Shown here: positions 17,073-26,466 of the stretch, one piece after another
How positions within the stretch are numbered: position 1 is the first letter of the stretch
Layout of the letters: each line of letters opens with the position of its first letter
Assembly: GCA_903845045.1 (NCBI GenBank)
Contig: CAIMWA010000264.1
Span: 1-41,335 of the forward strand
Direction of reading: 5' to 3'
DNA length: 41,335 bases
DNA from: an uncultured delta proteobacterium
GTDB taxonomy: Bacteria; Myxococcota_A; Polyangia; Polyangiales; Ga0077539
The notes under the pieces: generated by a model
The model's input: only the letters and a program-made list of their open reading frames with translations
Told to the model about the DNA's origin: nothing
Databases searched by the model: none
Made by a program: the position numbers and the translations under genes

Positions 17073-17909
17073 TCAGTACCCGGCGCCCCCGGTGCCGCCG
17101 CTCACGATGGCTACGGAGCTGCTCGCCCCGACGCGCGTCGCGCCCGCAGCGATCATCTGGTCGGCGTCGGCCGCCGTGCGCACGCCGCCGCTGGCCTTCA
17201 CGCCGAGGTCGGGGCCCACGACGCCGCGCATGAGGGCGATGTCGTCGGCCGTCGCGCCGCCGCCGCCGAAGCCCGTCGACGTCTTCACGAAGGACGCTCC
17301 CGCGGCCTTCGAGAGCGCGCACGCGATGACCTTCTCGTCGCGCGACAGCATCGACGTCTCGAGGATCACCTTTACGACGCGGTCCGGCGCGGCGCCCACG
17401 ACGCGGGCGATGTCGTCGAGGACGAGCGCGTAGTCGCCGGAGCGCAGCGCGCCCACGTTGATGACCATGTCGATCTCGTCGGCCCCCGCGCGGATCGCCT
17501 CGGCGGTCTCGAAGGCCTTGGCGTTCGGCGTCATCGCGCCGAGCGGAAACCCCACCACGGCGCACACCGCCACCGTCGACCCGTGCAGCATCTGCCTGCA
17601 GAACGGCACGTTCACGCTGTTCACGCAGACCGAGAAGAACTTCCAGGTCATCGCCTCGGAGCACAGCTTGCGCAAGTCGTCGCGGGTGGCGTCGGGCTTC
17701 AGCAGCGTGTGGTCGATGACCCTCGCGAGGTCCGGCCGCGGCTTCGGAGCCTTCGACGCGCCCGCTACCGGAGCCACGCCCTGCGCACCCGCCGAGGCAC
17801 CGGAAACCCGCGGCGTCGCGCTGGGGCGCACCGGAGCCTTCGGGGCGGCGAGCTCTTCCTGCACCTTCGCGACGACCGCGTCGACCAGTCGATCCAAGTC
17901 TCGAACCAT
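17073..17909 (-). CDS. deoC: Deoxyribose-phosphate aldolase with N-terminal extension
   Basis: It splits 2-deoxyribose-5-phosphate into glyceraldehyde-3-phosphate and acetaldehyde in deoxynucleoside catabolism. It has 278 aa, longer than the usual 220-260. A helix ([17 protein letters not shown]) and an Ala/Pro-rich linker precede the barrel, which starts around [19 protein letters not shown]. The Schiff-base lysine is Lys209 in FVKTSTGF. Supporting residues lie in [12 protein letters not shown] (Asp) and [11 protein letters not shown] (Lys). The ATG chosen ([10 protein letters not shown]) has a TAGGGT hexamer 11 nt upstream and no Shine-Dalgarno sequence. Similar N-terminal helices occur in some myxobacterial and microcompartment-associated aldolases, but no shell genes are present. 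Confidence 0.93.
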   Translation of the reverse strand: MVRDLDRLVDAVVAKVQEELAAPKAPVRPSATPRVSGASAGAQGVAPVAGASKAPKPRPDLARVIDHTLLKPDATRDDLRKLCSEAMTWKFFSVCVNSVNVPFCRQMLHGSTVAVCAVVGFPLGAMTPNAKAFETAEAIRAGADEIDMVINVGALRSGDYALVLDDIARVVGAAPDRVVKVILETSMLSRDEKVIACALSKAAGASFVKTSTGFGGGGATADDIALMRGVVGPDLGVKASGGVRTAADADQMIAAGATRVGASSSVAIVSGGTGGAGY

Positions 17910-18003
17910 GACCGGCCGAGACCCTATCACGAAGGCACCGCGCGCTGCGCTCCCTTCGTCGGCCGCGCTGCACCGCGGCCCGGGGTGTGGTACCCGGGCG
18001 CGC

Positions 18004-20391
18004 ATGCGTGCCCCCATCGCCCTCGCCACGGCCCTCTTCCTCGGCGCGGCGCCCGCCGCTGCGCAGACCTACTGCTTCGCCCCGACGGCCGGCGGCGCGG
18101 CGACCACGCACGTGACCGCGGGGCTCGGCGACCGATTTCGCAGCCGACCGGACTGCCGCTACGGCGTTCGCTCGGTCGCGGGATCGGTGCTTCACGAGGC
18201 GGGTCCGTTGACCGAAGGCGAGCGCGACCTGCCGACGTTCCTTCGCGATGCGGGCATGCCCGCCGGCCGCCACGAGCTCGCGGCGGACGTAGAGGTCTAC
18301 GCGGTGCCGCCGCCGAGCGGCGATCGCGCCCCGCTCGCGCAGACCTTGTCGCTGCGTCCGTGCCTGGCGCACCTCGGCGAGGGGTCGACGGTGGTGAGCT
18401 TCGACGACGCCAGCGGCGCGCCTCGCCTGGGCGCCGTGCATGCGCCGTCGTGTCCGTCGTCGGACCTCGAGCTCGTCGTGGTGGAGCGGGCCGGCGCAGG
18501 GACCCTCGTGACCGACGACCTCGCGGGCGCGCCGGTGCTGCCGCTCGGCGGGTCGCGTTCGCTCACCCTCGCCGCCGGGCTTCGCAGCGCGGGGATCTAC
18601 CTCCGCACCACCGGGGCGCCGCTGGCGCTGCGCATCGACAGCATGCGCTTCGCCGACGCGCAGACCCCGCTGCAGCGCCTCTTCGCCGACGACGCCGGAC
18701 CGTGGTTCGAGACCGACTGGCGCCGCGGCGAGCTGCGACTGCTTCCGCGCGCGGCGTCCTTCGCGGGCGATCCGATGCGATGGAACGAGTTCGTGACGGC
18801 CTCGGCCGCCGACGCGCTCTTCTACGCCGTGGGCGCCGCGGGGGGTGGCGTGACCTTCGCGGCGCGCGTCGACGCCGACGGCTCGGCGCTCGCGGTACCC
18901 GACGACGCGGTGCACGCCGCGATGCGCGGACGCTACGGCGCCCCGGGCGCGGCGATGGCTCCGAACCGCCATGATTGGGACGCCGTGCTGGCGTCGCTGC
19001 GCCTCTGCCACGCCCGCGAGTACGGTGCGTCGCCGACGCGCAACGCCCGCGCCTCGGCGTCGGAGCTCGCGTCGATGCGCTGCGTCTCCCTCGCGCAGCT
19101 CACCGCGGTGCGCACCGGCCCGGCGCCCGCGTCGTTCACCGTCGAACGACACCTGGCGCACATCACCCGCGGCGCGCCCGGGGCGTTCGTCAGCGACCCC
19201 GGTGGACAGACCGAGCGCGTGGCCCTCGACTCCGAAACACCGGTGCAGCTCGCCGCTGCCGGGGACCGTGTCGTCGCCCCCGAGGACCTCCCGTCGGACA
19301 CGCGTCTCGTGCTGTGTCCGACCTCCGACGGTCAGGGTCCGCGGGAAGGCGTCGCGCTCGAGGCGCGCGGCGGACACACCTTCGTGGCGGCCGCCGCAGG
19401 CCTCTGGACGGTCGTGCTGCACCCCGCGACCGCGCCGCGCTGTGCGCCGCAGGACCTCGCCCTCGCACGCATCGCCGTCGTCGACCCGGCGCGCGATTGG
19501 ATCCCGTTCTCGGCGGCGGACCACGACGCCGTGGCCCTCGACGACCCGTGGGGCGCGCTGCGGGCCACCGGCGAGGACACCTTCGCCATCACCGCGCGCG
19601 GCGGCATGCCCGAGTGGCGGCTGCGCACGACGCCGGACGTCACGGCGGCGATCAACGGACGCCTCGCGACGCCGCGCGAGGGCGCCGGCACCAACGACGA
19701 CCCGCCGCGGCTCTCGCGGGCGATTCCCACGCGGCTGCGCGTCGAGCCGGAGACGCGTGCGCCGGGACCGAGCGCTCTCGTCGTCCTCGTCACTGCCCGC
19801 GACACGTGCCCCGAAGGCCCCGAGGACCTCCTCCCGAGCCTGCGTGCGCTTCCTGCCGAGGGGGTGTTCCACGCGTTCCTCGCAACGGAGCGCGACGGCG
19901 ACGGACCGGGCCCGCGCTTCACGTGCCTCGCCCGCGCCCGCTTTCGCGTCACGCCGCCGCTCTTCTACCGCGGCACCGACGCGGGGCCCTTCTACGTGCG
20001 CTTCGGCTTGCCAGGTTCGGTGGAGCTGCGCACCTCGGTGGAGCTCGCCTCGACGTGCTCCCGCGCGGACTGCGTCTCCGTGGGCGTCGCGCTGCCGCTC
20101 ATCTACGCGCGCATCTCGCCGCGGGCGCGTGCGGTGTCGTGGCTCACCCTCGACGCTTCGGTGCCTCTGCTCCTCTCCGCGGCGGTCGGCAACGGTCGCG
20201 CGCTGCACACGGGCACCGGCGTCGACATCACACTCGCCGCCGGCCCCTTCGCGATCCCGCGGCTGTTCTCCGTTGGCGTGCTCGTGCAGCCCGCGGTGCT
20301 CGGCGTCACGCAGGGCAACGACGCGCTCAACGTCGCGGTGCACGCCGGCTTCGACCTCGGATCGCTCTTCGACTTCGTGCGGGGGCTCTGA
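18004..20391 (+). CDS. Large secreted hypothetical protein, possible C-terminal beta-barrel
   Basis: This is a 795-aa protein with a clear Sec signal peptide (about residues 1-20, [20 protein letters not shown]). The mature part contains scattered Cys residues and alternating strand-like segments. No enzyme motif is recognised. The last 130 residues (from about [10 protein letters not shown]) show amphipathic strands, such as [31 protein letters not shown] and [16 protein letters not shown], resembling a small outer-membrane beta-barrel. The assigned ATG follows a TACCCG hexamer by 7 nt. It ends 3 nt before the following lipoprotein gene, implying a two-gene unit at the cell envelope. Function is unknown. 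Confidence 0.75.
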   Translation: MRAPIALATALFLGAAPAAAQTYCFAPTAGGAATTHVTAGLGDRFRSRPDCRYGVRSVAGSVLHEAGPLTEGERDLPTFLRDAGMPAGRHELAADVEVYAVPPPSGDRAPLAQTLSLRPCLAHLGEGSTVVSFDDASGAPRLGAVHAPSCPSSDLELVVVERAGAGTLVTDDLAGAPVLPLGGSRSLTLAAGLRSAGIYLRTTGAPLALRIDSMRFADAQTPLQRLFADDAGPWFETDWRRGELRLLPRAASFAGDPMRWNEFVTASAADALFYAVGAAGGGVTFAARVDADGSALAVPDDAVHAAMRGRYGAPGAAMAPNRHDWDAVLASLRLCHAREYGASPTRNARASASELASMRCVSLAQLTAVRTGPAPASFTVERHLAHITRGAPGAFVSDPGGQTERVALDSETPVQLAAAGDRVVAPEDLPSDTRLVLCPTSDGQGPREGVALEARGGHTFVAAAAGLWTVVLHPATAPRCAPQDLALARIAVVDPARDWIPFSAADHDAVALDDPWGALRATGEDTFAITARGGMPEWRLRTTPDVTAAINGRLATPREGAGTNDDPPRLSRAIPTRLRVEPETRAPGPSALVVLVTARDTCPEGPEDLLPSLRALPAEGVFHAFLATERDGDGPGPRFTCLARARFRVTPPLFYRGTDAGPFYVRFGLPGSVELRTSVELASTCSRADCVSVGVALPLIYARISPRARAVSWLTLDASVPLLLSAAVGNGRALHTGTGVDITLAAGPFAIPRLFSVGVLVQPAVLGVTQGNDALNVAVHAGFDLGSLFDFVRGL

Positions 20392-20394
20392 GCG

Positions 20395-21513
20395 ATGCGC
20401 GCCCACCCCACGCTGCTCGTGCTCCTCGCCGCGTGCGCGCCGGTGACGTACTCCCGCGCGCCGGACCTCCCGGCCTACGCACCGCGGTCTGCCGATCGCC
20501 ACGCCGCGGACCCGTCCGGTCCGAGGGCGCGGGTCGAGGACGCCGAGCGGTCTCTGCATCGTCGCGTGCCGCCGTCGGTGGCGCTGCTCCGCGACTCCGT
20601 CGAGCGCATCGTCTCGCAGCTCGGCGAGCGCTGCACGCCGCACAACCCCGACGGCGACGGGCTGCACTGGCAAATCTCCTGCGCCACGGAGACGCTCTTC
20701 GCGCTGGGCGCCTTCGAGCCCGCCGACGCGTCGGTGCTCGAGCGCTGGCGCGCCGTGGGACAGACCCTCGCGCAGCTCCAGGCCGACGCCGCCGCCGAGG
20801 CGCGCACGCTCCGCGTCGCCGTCTCGGGCTTCGCGGACCACGTGCGCTTCGCGAGCGACCACCCGTGCGCGGACCTCGCCCGCTTCTGGGGGGCGACGGT
20901 CCCGCAGGGCACCGACGCGCGCACGCGCAACGCCGCGCTGAGCTTCTGCCGCGCCGCGCGCATGGGCCAGGAGATCGCCTGCGCGACGCTGCCCGCAGGA
21001 CGCTGCTCGTCGGCGACGCTCGCGGGGCGACCGGGCCTCGCCTTCGCCGTCTTCGGCGGAAGCACCACGGTGCTCGACGACGCTCCGGAGCGCTTCACGA
21101 CGGCGGTGACGCTCGCCGGCGGCGAGGCCGTGCGCTGCCCCTGCCATCGCCTCGGCGCCGACGAGTACGGCCCTCCGCCGCCGGCGGCGGACGCCCTCGC
21201 GGCCTGTCCGACCGGCGACGCGCGGCTCTACGCATGCGACGACGCGCGGCGCGTGGAGCTCGACGTGTGGCTCGACGTCGACCCGCGCCCCGACGCGAAC
21301 ACGTGCGCGCTTCAAGCGGCCGAGCCCAACGCCCGCGCGCTCGTCTGCTACCAGGACGGCTGGCGCGCGCTCTCGCACCAGAGCGCCCTGCCACGCCCGC
21401 GCACGAACGTCGTTCGGGACGCCTGCGCGACGCCGAACCCGCGGGCGTGGATCGAGGGTCGCGTACGAACCGACGGACGACCCTGCGCCGCCGAGGTCTC
21501 CGTCGCGCGCTGA
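20395..21513 (+). CDS. Cysteine-rich hypothetical lipoprotein
   Basis: This is a 372-aa predicted lipoprotein with a very short signal peptide and lipobox LLAAC (Cys14). The mature protein has many Cys residues, often close together (for example GERCTPHNPDGDG, CRAARMGQEIACATLPAGRC and VRCPCHRLGADEYG), suggesting several disulfides in the periplasm. A central Ala-rich stretch (LAQLQADAAAEARTLRVAV) is probably helical. No known domain is recognised. It lies 3 nt after the large secreted protein and 34 nt before the di-heme lipoprotein gene. The lipid anchor and the upstream barrel-like protein suggest an envelope complex, which is inference. Confidence 0.72.
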   Translation: MRAHPTLLVLLAACAPVTYSRAPDLPAYAPRSADRHAADPSGPRARVEDAERSLHRRVPPSVALLRDSVERIVSQLGERCTPHNPDGDGLHWQISCATETLFALGAFEPADASVLERWRAVGQTLAQLQADAAAEARTLRVAVSGFADHVRFASDHPCADLARFWGATVPQGTDARTRNAALSFCRAARMGQEIACATLPAGRCSSATLAGRPGLAFAVFGGSTTVLDDAPERFTTAVTLAGGEAVRCPCHRLGADEYGPPPPAADALAACPTGDARLYACDDARRVELDVWLDVDPRPDANTCALQAAEPNARALVCYQDGWRALSHQSALPRPRTNVVRDACATPNPRAWIEGRVRTDGRPCAAEVSVAR

Positions 21514-21538
21514 CCTTCGCGGGACGAGCGTGTAGCGT
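21510..21538 (+). promoter_or_regulatory. Putative promoter of the di-heme lipoprotein gene (CTGACC-17-TAGCGT)
   Basis: CTGACC (21510-21515) overlaps the preceding stop codon, and TAGCGT (21533-21538) follows after exactly 17 bp. The ATG comes 9 nt after the -10-like hexamer, predicting a leaderless or nearly leaderless transcript. No Shine-Dalgarno sequence is seen. Confidence 0.45.
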
Positions 21539-21547
21539 GGGGGTTCC

Positions 21548-22936
21548 ATGAGAGCCCTCGCCGCGCTGCCGTTGCTGCTCCTCGCCGCTTGCTCGAGCGA
21601 CCCCGCGCCGACCGACGGCGGGCTCGACGCGGCCGCCACCGACGCGTCGCGCTCGGACATCGCGCCGACGGATGCCGGCGCGCCGACGGACACCGGGCCC
21701 CGGGTCTACCCGATGCCCGCCGTCGCGAACGCCGTGCCCCCGACGGATCCGCGGTGGGAGGGACAATACACCTGGTTGTATGACTCCTTCGGCGAGGAGC
21801 TGCTCGACGGGTATCCACCTGCGGACTTCATGCTCGGGCTGATGCAGTCGGAGCCCGCGGTCTTCGGCAACCAGTTCGCGAGCTTCGGGTTCCTGCCCGA
21901 CGCGAACGACGAGTTTCCCATCGGCTTCAAGCGCGGCCTCGTTGATCGCACGCGAGTGCACGAGACCTGCGCGGTGTGTCACACGAGCCGGCTCGCGGAC
22001 GGCCGCCTCTGGTTCGGGGCGCCGGCGACGCAGCTCCAGATTCAACGGTTCATCGTCGAGGTCGATCGTCGATGGGTCGCGGCCGGGCACGCGTCGCACC
22101 TCGGCTCCGGCGAGGAGGCGCGGTTGCTCGCGCAAGGTCCGGGGCGCATCGACGCCGACACCGGCGCCGCCATGACGATCCCGACGGACTTTCCGACGTA
22201 CTACGCGCTGGCGCAGCGGCCGTACCTGAGCATCCTCGGCACGAGCCGCGATCTGCGCGCCGAGGCATTCCTCTCGGTCTACGGAAGCGGCGCCGGCAAC
22301 CCCGATGACCGGACGGCGCGCACGCCGTTTCCGTCCGATGACGTGCTCCTGCCGTTCATCGCGTTCCTCGGAACGTTCAACGCCCCGGCAGCACCGACGG
22401 GCGATGCCGCGCTCGTCGCGCAGGGCCGCACCCTCTTCGCGTCGCAGCACTGCGACACCTGCCACCACCCGAACGACGTCGCGATGAACGGCGTGACCCC
22501 GTTCGACGCCGCCGGCGTCGGCGAGCGCTACCCCGGCCAGGACCCGGCGTATCCGCAGGGGCTCGTGGCGACCGATCCGCTGCATTTCCAGCTCGAAGCG
22601 GGCAGCGGCAGCGGCGGCGACGCGGGTTTCGACCCGAGCCTGATCACCTTCGTGCAGTTCATCGCGCGGCACCATCTGAGCGTCGGACCCAGCAACGGCT
22701 ACCGTGTGCCCGACCTGCGCGGCCTCGCGCATACGGCGCCGTACCTCCACAACGGCAGCGTCCCGACGCTCGACGCGCTGCTGCAGCCGCCCGCGATGCG
22801 GCCGTCGACGTGGATGCGCGGGACGTTCCCCATCGACACCACGACGCCGGGCAATTCGAACCGCGGGCACAACTTCGGCACGACGCTCTCGGTGTCGGAC
22901 CGCGCCGCGCTCGTCGCCTACCTTCAGTCGCTCTGA
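21548..22936 (+). CDS. Di-heme c-type cytochrome lipoprotein (RoxA/peroxidase-like)
   Basis: This is a 462-aa lipoprotein with lipobox LLAAC (Cys15) and a Thr/Asp/Ala/Gly linker to about residue 50. Two covalent heme c sites are visible: CAVCH (141-145) and CDTCH (302-306). The downstream motif VPDLRGLAHTAPYLHNGSVP and the C-terminal ending (ALVAYLQSL) are shared with rubber-oxygenase-like and di-heme peroxidase-like proteins, where the Tyr/His region lies near a heme. It is shorter than RoxA (about 680 aa). It probably acts in redox chemistry in the periplasm or on the outer membrane; the substrate is unknown. It converges with another two-heme gene 7 nt downstream. Confidence 0.85.
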   Translation: MRALAALPLLLLAACSSDPAPTDGGLDAAATDASRSDIAPTDAGAPTDTGPRVYPMPAVANAVPPTDPRWEGQYTWLYDSFGEELLDGYPPADFMLGLMQSEPAVFGNQFASFGFLPDANDEFPIGFKRGLVDRTRVHETCAVCHTSRLADGRLWFGAPATQLQIQRFIVEVDRRWVAAGHASHLGSGEEARLLAQGPGRIDADTGAAMTIPTDFPTYYALAQRPYLSILGTSRDLRAEAFLSVYGSGAGNPDDRTARTPFPSDDVLLPFIAFLGTFNAPAAPTGDAALVAQGRTLFASQHCDTCHHPNDVAMNGVTPFDAAGVGERYPGQDPAYPQGLVATDPLHFQLEAGSGSGGDAGFDPSLITFVQFIARHHLSVGPSNGYRVPDLRGLAHTAPYLHNGSVPTLDALLQPPAMRPSTWMRGTFPIDTTTPGNSNRGHNFGTTLSVSDRAALVAYLQSL

Positions 22937-22943
22937 CGCGACC

Positions 22944-24782
22944 TCACAACGACTCGAGATAGACCACGAGGTCGTCGACGTCGGCCGCCGCGAGCTGCGA
23001 CGTGTGGCCGTGCGTGTCGCCGGCGTTCTGCGTCGTGAGCACGTCGCGCAGCGTCGCCGCGCGCCCGTCGTGAAGGTGCGGTGAACGTGCGTGCACGCCG
23101 CGTAGCGACGGCGTGTCGGCCTCGGCGAGCGTCGCATCCGCATCGCTGGTCGCAGGGAGCACCGCGTGGCGCAGACGATCCGGGAGGTCCGGACCGCCAT
23201 GACAGGTCGCGCAGCCGACATCGGCCCGGGCGAAGAGGGCCTGCCCACGTGCCGCAGCCGCGGATCGCAGCGGCGTGAGCGGACGCGGCGGACGCGGCGG
23301 CACCGATGCCATCCACGCCACCATCGCCGCGGTGTCGACGACGAGGCCGTCGCCGCCCATGAGCTCGGCGAGCGTGGTGCGCGTGAGCGCCTCGGCGTCG
23401 GTGAAGCCTCCGTCCCAATGAAAGGGCGCGAGCTCCGCGCGCGCTCCCCACGCGGGCGGCGTGCGTCGCAGCTTCCGCGGGACGTTCGTGGTGTGCAGGA
23501 ACCACGTGAGGCCGTCGTCGCCGCCGTCGGGGTGGCACGTCGCACAGGTCACCACGCCGCTCGGCGTCAGGTGCGTGTTCACCGCGTCGTGGAAGAGCGA
23601 CCGTCCCGCGAGGAGCTGCGCCGCCGGCGCAAGGGGCCCCAGGTCGCGTCGCAGCGAGCGCGTCGCGTCGCGCGGATCGGTGCGCGCGGGTGCGTCGAGG
23701 TCGAGAAGCTCCACGGCGTGGTCGAAGCCCGTGTCGACCCACGCCCTTCGCCCGTCCGGCGCGAGCGCGATGCCCCGCGGACCGCGTCCCGTGCGAAAGG
23801 TCGCGAGGCGCGGCACGAACCCCGTGCGCGGGGACCCAGCCTCGCCCGCAGCACAGTCGAGAACGACGACGGTGTCGGTGTAGCGGTTCGCGATCCAGAG
23901 GCGTCCCGCGGCCCACGCGAGGGCCGACGGTCCGCTCGCGACGGAGGGGCCTCCGTCGAAGCGCGCATAGCGTCCGCCGCACGCCGCGAGCACCCGCGGC
24001 TCGATGCGCGGCGCGTCGTCGTGCACGCTGCCGTAGCCACCGCGATCGGCCGGGAGCGATCGGTCGGCGTCACGTTCGACGCGCTGCCACACGGCGACCG
24101 GTGCGCCTCCGAGGGCCATCGCGGCGACGGCGTCGACCTGGCTCGCCGCGACTCCGGGCGTGGTCTCGAGGGCGACGTCGGCGTCGGCTTCGAGCTGCAC
24201 CGGCGTGTCCAACGCCTCGACGTCGGTGGACGCGCCGAGGCCGAGCAGACGCGCCCTGGACCACGTGCGAAGCCGTCCGGTCCGGGAGGCGGACACGAAC
24301 ACGCGCTCACCAGCCCTCGCAGCCGCCGTCGGTCTCCCTTCGGTGACGACGGTGCGCAGCGTCGCTCCCCTCGCGATGTCGACGATCGCCACGCGCTCGT
24401 CCCACGCGCACGCTGCGAGGACGCGGGTCGCGTCGAGGGCGACGACGGCCTGGCTCCCGCCGCACGGGATCGGCACGGCGCTCATGTCGCCGGCGCGCAT
24501 CACCACTACGGCCGCGCGACGATCGAGCGCGACGACGACCGCGTCGCCGACGAGTACGAGGGCCGATGGGGCGCCGGGTACCGCGAAGGTCTCTCGGACC
24601 GCGAGGGTGTCCGCGTCGACGCGCAGCACCCGGTCGTCGTCGGGCGACGTGACCCAGAGCGATGCCCCGTCGGCGGAGCGCGCGATGGACGACGACGCGG
24701 ACACGTCGACCACCGCGGCGGCGGGCTCCGAGGCGCATCGCAGCAGGGCGAGGACGGCCAGCGCCGCGGCGCCGCGCCTCAC
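22944..24782 (-). CDS. Beta-propeller plus di-heme cytochrome c peroxidase-like protein
   Basis: This is a 612-aa exported protein. The GTG start gives a short signal sequence (VRRGAAALAVLALLRC) with a poor lipobox. Residues about 30-370 contain repeats of the YVTN/SMP-30 propeller type (for example LWVTSPDDDRVLRVDADTLA and LWIANRYTDTVVVLDCAAG). The C-terminal third has two heme c sites: CATCH at 413-417 and CATCH at 524-528. Motifs such as FHWDGGFTDAEAL and TPSLRGVHARSPHLHDGRAA resemble MauG/MbnH/cytochrome c peroxidase proteins of the MXAN_0977 type. The GTG overlaps the upstream stop (GTGA), so it is translationally coupled to the preceding lipoprotein gene. It is likely a periplasmic oxidase or peroxidase. 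Confidence 0.85.
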   Translation of the reverse strand: MRRGAAALAVLALLRCASEPAAAVVDVSASSSIARSADGASLWVTSPDDDRVLRVDADTLAVRETFAVPGAPSALVLVGDAVVVALDRRAAVVVMRAGDMSAVPIPCGGSQAVVALDATRVLAACAWDERVAIVDIARGATLRTVVTEGRPTAAARAGERVFVSASRTGRLRTWSRARLLGLGASTDVEALDTPVQLEADADVALETTPGVAASQVDAVAAMALGGAPVAVWQRVERDADRSLPADRGGYGSVHDDAPRIEPRVLAACGGRYARFDGGPSVASGPSALAWAAGRLWIANRYTDTVVVLDCAAGEAGSPRTGFVPRLATFRTGRGPRGIALAPDGRRAWVDTGFDHAVELLDLDAPARTDPRDATRSLRRDLGPLAPAAQLLAGRSLFHDAVNTHLTPSGVVTCATCHPDGGDDGLTWFLHTTNVPRKLRRTPPAWGARAELAPFHWDGGFTDAEALTRTTLAELMGGDGLVVDTAAMVAWMASVPPRPPRPLTPLRSAAAARGQALFARADVGCATCHGGPDLPDRLRHAVLPATSDADATLAEADTPSLRGVHARSPHLHDGRAATLRDVLTTQNAGDTHGHTSQLAAADVDDLVVYLESL

Positions 24783-26386
24783 TGTCCGGGCGGGAGGAGC
24801 AGCGCGAATTCGAGGGTCAGCGTCTGCTGCGCGCACTGCACGTTGTACGAGCCGATGGGGAGCGTCACGGGGTCGCCGGTGTCGGGCGACGCGTTGCCGC
24901 CATCCGCGTCGGCGTTGTGGTTCACGTCCATGAACCCGAGGATCTGGTAGGCGCCGGCGCCGAGCTCGCCGGGCAGGTCGAACTCCGGCGACACCGCGGG
25001 GTTCGTGAGGTCGACGTCGTCGAAGTGGAACGAGGTGACCGCCTGCGCGCCCGCGTTGGGACCGGTGATGGTGACGTCCTGCGCGCGGTAGACGTCGAAC
25101 CACACCGGACCGCGCAGCGGGCTGTGCAGGCTCGGGCTCGACCGCACGGTGCTCGACGCGGCGAAGCGCACCCGGACGTGGGAACGCAGCGCCGTGCTGC
25201 TGTCCATGTCCGCGCACGAGTTGCTGACCGTCGGGAGCTCCCGCGGCAGCACGAGGTCGCTCTGGATCGGGACGAAGGGCACGTCGCGGAGCGCGTGCGT
25301 GGGCGACTCGACGGCGTAGTCGATGCTGAACACGCCGCGCCGGCCGTGCGCGACGACGGTCACCACGCCGCCGCCCGCGGGGTCGTCGTAGTAGAACGGC
25401 GCCGTCCACGCCGTCGACGAGCCGTGCGCCGCGGCCTCTTGCGCGTTCATGTCGTCGACGAGGCGAAAGACGTTCTGCTGAAACTGATCGCCAGCGATGT
25501 ACGACGCCGGGGCGCGCGCGAGGGGCACGCGCCGGCCGTCGACGGTGAGCACCTCGAAGGCCACGTCGACGACCTGGTCCGCGAGGCGCGGCGTCACCGT
25601 CAGGCGCAGCCAGTTGTGCGGCTCGAGCTGGAAGTCGTGGAAGTTCTGCGCAGCGCCGGACGTCACGCCGTACGCGCGGTTGGTGAAGAACGCGAACTCG
25701 TCGCGCGACAGCTCGAAGGACACCGTGCCCGAGATGGTCTCGAAGGGGTCGCCCTCGAAGGCCGGGCGGTTCACCTGGCCCGGGCGCAGCGACGTGTGCG
25801 GGTTCTCCGTCGAGACCGCCATGGACGCGCCGTTCACCGGGTCGTAGGCCGCGACGAGAGTGAGGTGGCCGCCGTTCACCGACGTGGTGTTGAGCTCCAG
25901 GTGCCACGGCTGCGTGTCGCGGTGCGACGCGAGGCGCGCGGTGGTCTCCTCGAAGGCGGCGCGCACGGCGTCGAGATACACCGAGGCGTAAGCGAAGGAG
26001 AGCGGCACCCGGGCGACGGGCCTGCGCGCCGCGCCCGCTCCGGGCGGGACCATGTCGAGTGCGACGACGACCTGATCCGCGGTGCGCGGGTCGACGTCGG
26101 CGGAGAGCAGCAGTCCCGGCTGCAGCGCGAGGTCGTGGTGACCGTGTCCCGCGCGTACGGCGTCGCCGGCGAGGCCGCCGACGAAGGCCGCGAAGGCGTC
26201 GGCGGTGATGGGCTTCTCGACGGTAAGGCCCACGTACTCGATGGGCGTCGAGCGAGGACGCAGCACCGGCGTCGTCGAGACCGACGCGTCGAGGCCGCCG
26301 TCGGCCGCGGGGGCGGGCGATCCGTTGTCTCCGCAGGATCCGAGGAGGAGCAGCGCCGCAGCGCCGAGAAATCGGGAGGACCGCAT
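24779..26386 (-). CDS. Hypothetical lipoprotein, partner of the propeller/di-heme protein
   Basis: This is a 535-aa lipoprotein with lipobox LLGSC (Cys18), followed by a Pro/Ala/Asp linker. The mature chain looks beta-rich with no recognised catalytic motif. Its last 120 residues contain an Asp/Asn-rich loop (FMDVNHNADADGGNASPDTG) that could bind calcium. Only two Cys are obvious in the mature part (SCADMD and VQCAQQ), which argues against the four-Cys MbnP family. Several exposed-type Trp residues occur (QPWHLE, HNWLRL, TAWTAP, PVWFDV). It overlaps the di-heme gene by 4 nt on the same strand, so the two proteins are probably made in similar amounts and work together. The role is unknown. Confidence 0.72.
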   Translation of the reverse strand: MRSSRFLGAAALLLLGSCGDNGSPAPAADGGLDASVSTTPVLRPRSTPIEYVGLTVEKPITADAFAAFVGGLAGDAVRAGHGHHDLALQPGLLLSADVDPRTADQVVVALDMVPPGAGAARRPVARVPLSFAYASVYLDAVRAAFEETTARLASHRDTQPWHLELNTTSVNGGHLTLVAAYDPVNGASMAVSTENPHTSLRPGQVNRPAFEGDPFETISGTVSFELSRDEFAFFTNRAYGVTSGAAQNFHDFQLEPHNWLRLTVTPRLADQVVDVAFEVLTVDGRRVPLARAPASYIAGDQFQQNVFRLVDDMNAQEAAAHGSSTAWTAPFYYDDPAGGGVVTVVAHGRRGVFSIDYAVESPTHALRDVPFVPIQSDLVLPRELPTVSNSCADMDSSTALRSHVRVRFAASSTVRSSPSLHSPLRGPVWFDVYRAQDVTITGPNAGAQAVTSFHFDDVDLTNPAVSPEFDLPGELGAGAYQILGFMDVNHNADADGGNASPDTGDPVTLPIGSYNVQCAQQTLTLEFALLLPPGQ

Positions 26387-26466
26387 GCGCGCGATGAGAG
26401 CAGCTTCACCGCCCGCACGCCATCGTCGATGGACGACGCGCGGGCAGTGACGCAGCGCGCAGCGCG

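Noticed and set aside
24779..26386. Identification of the lipoprotein as MbnP (metallo-mystery pair)
   Set aside because: The mature protein has only two obvious cysteines and lacks the four-Cys pattern, so only an analogous pairing is proposed.
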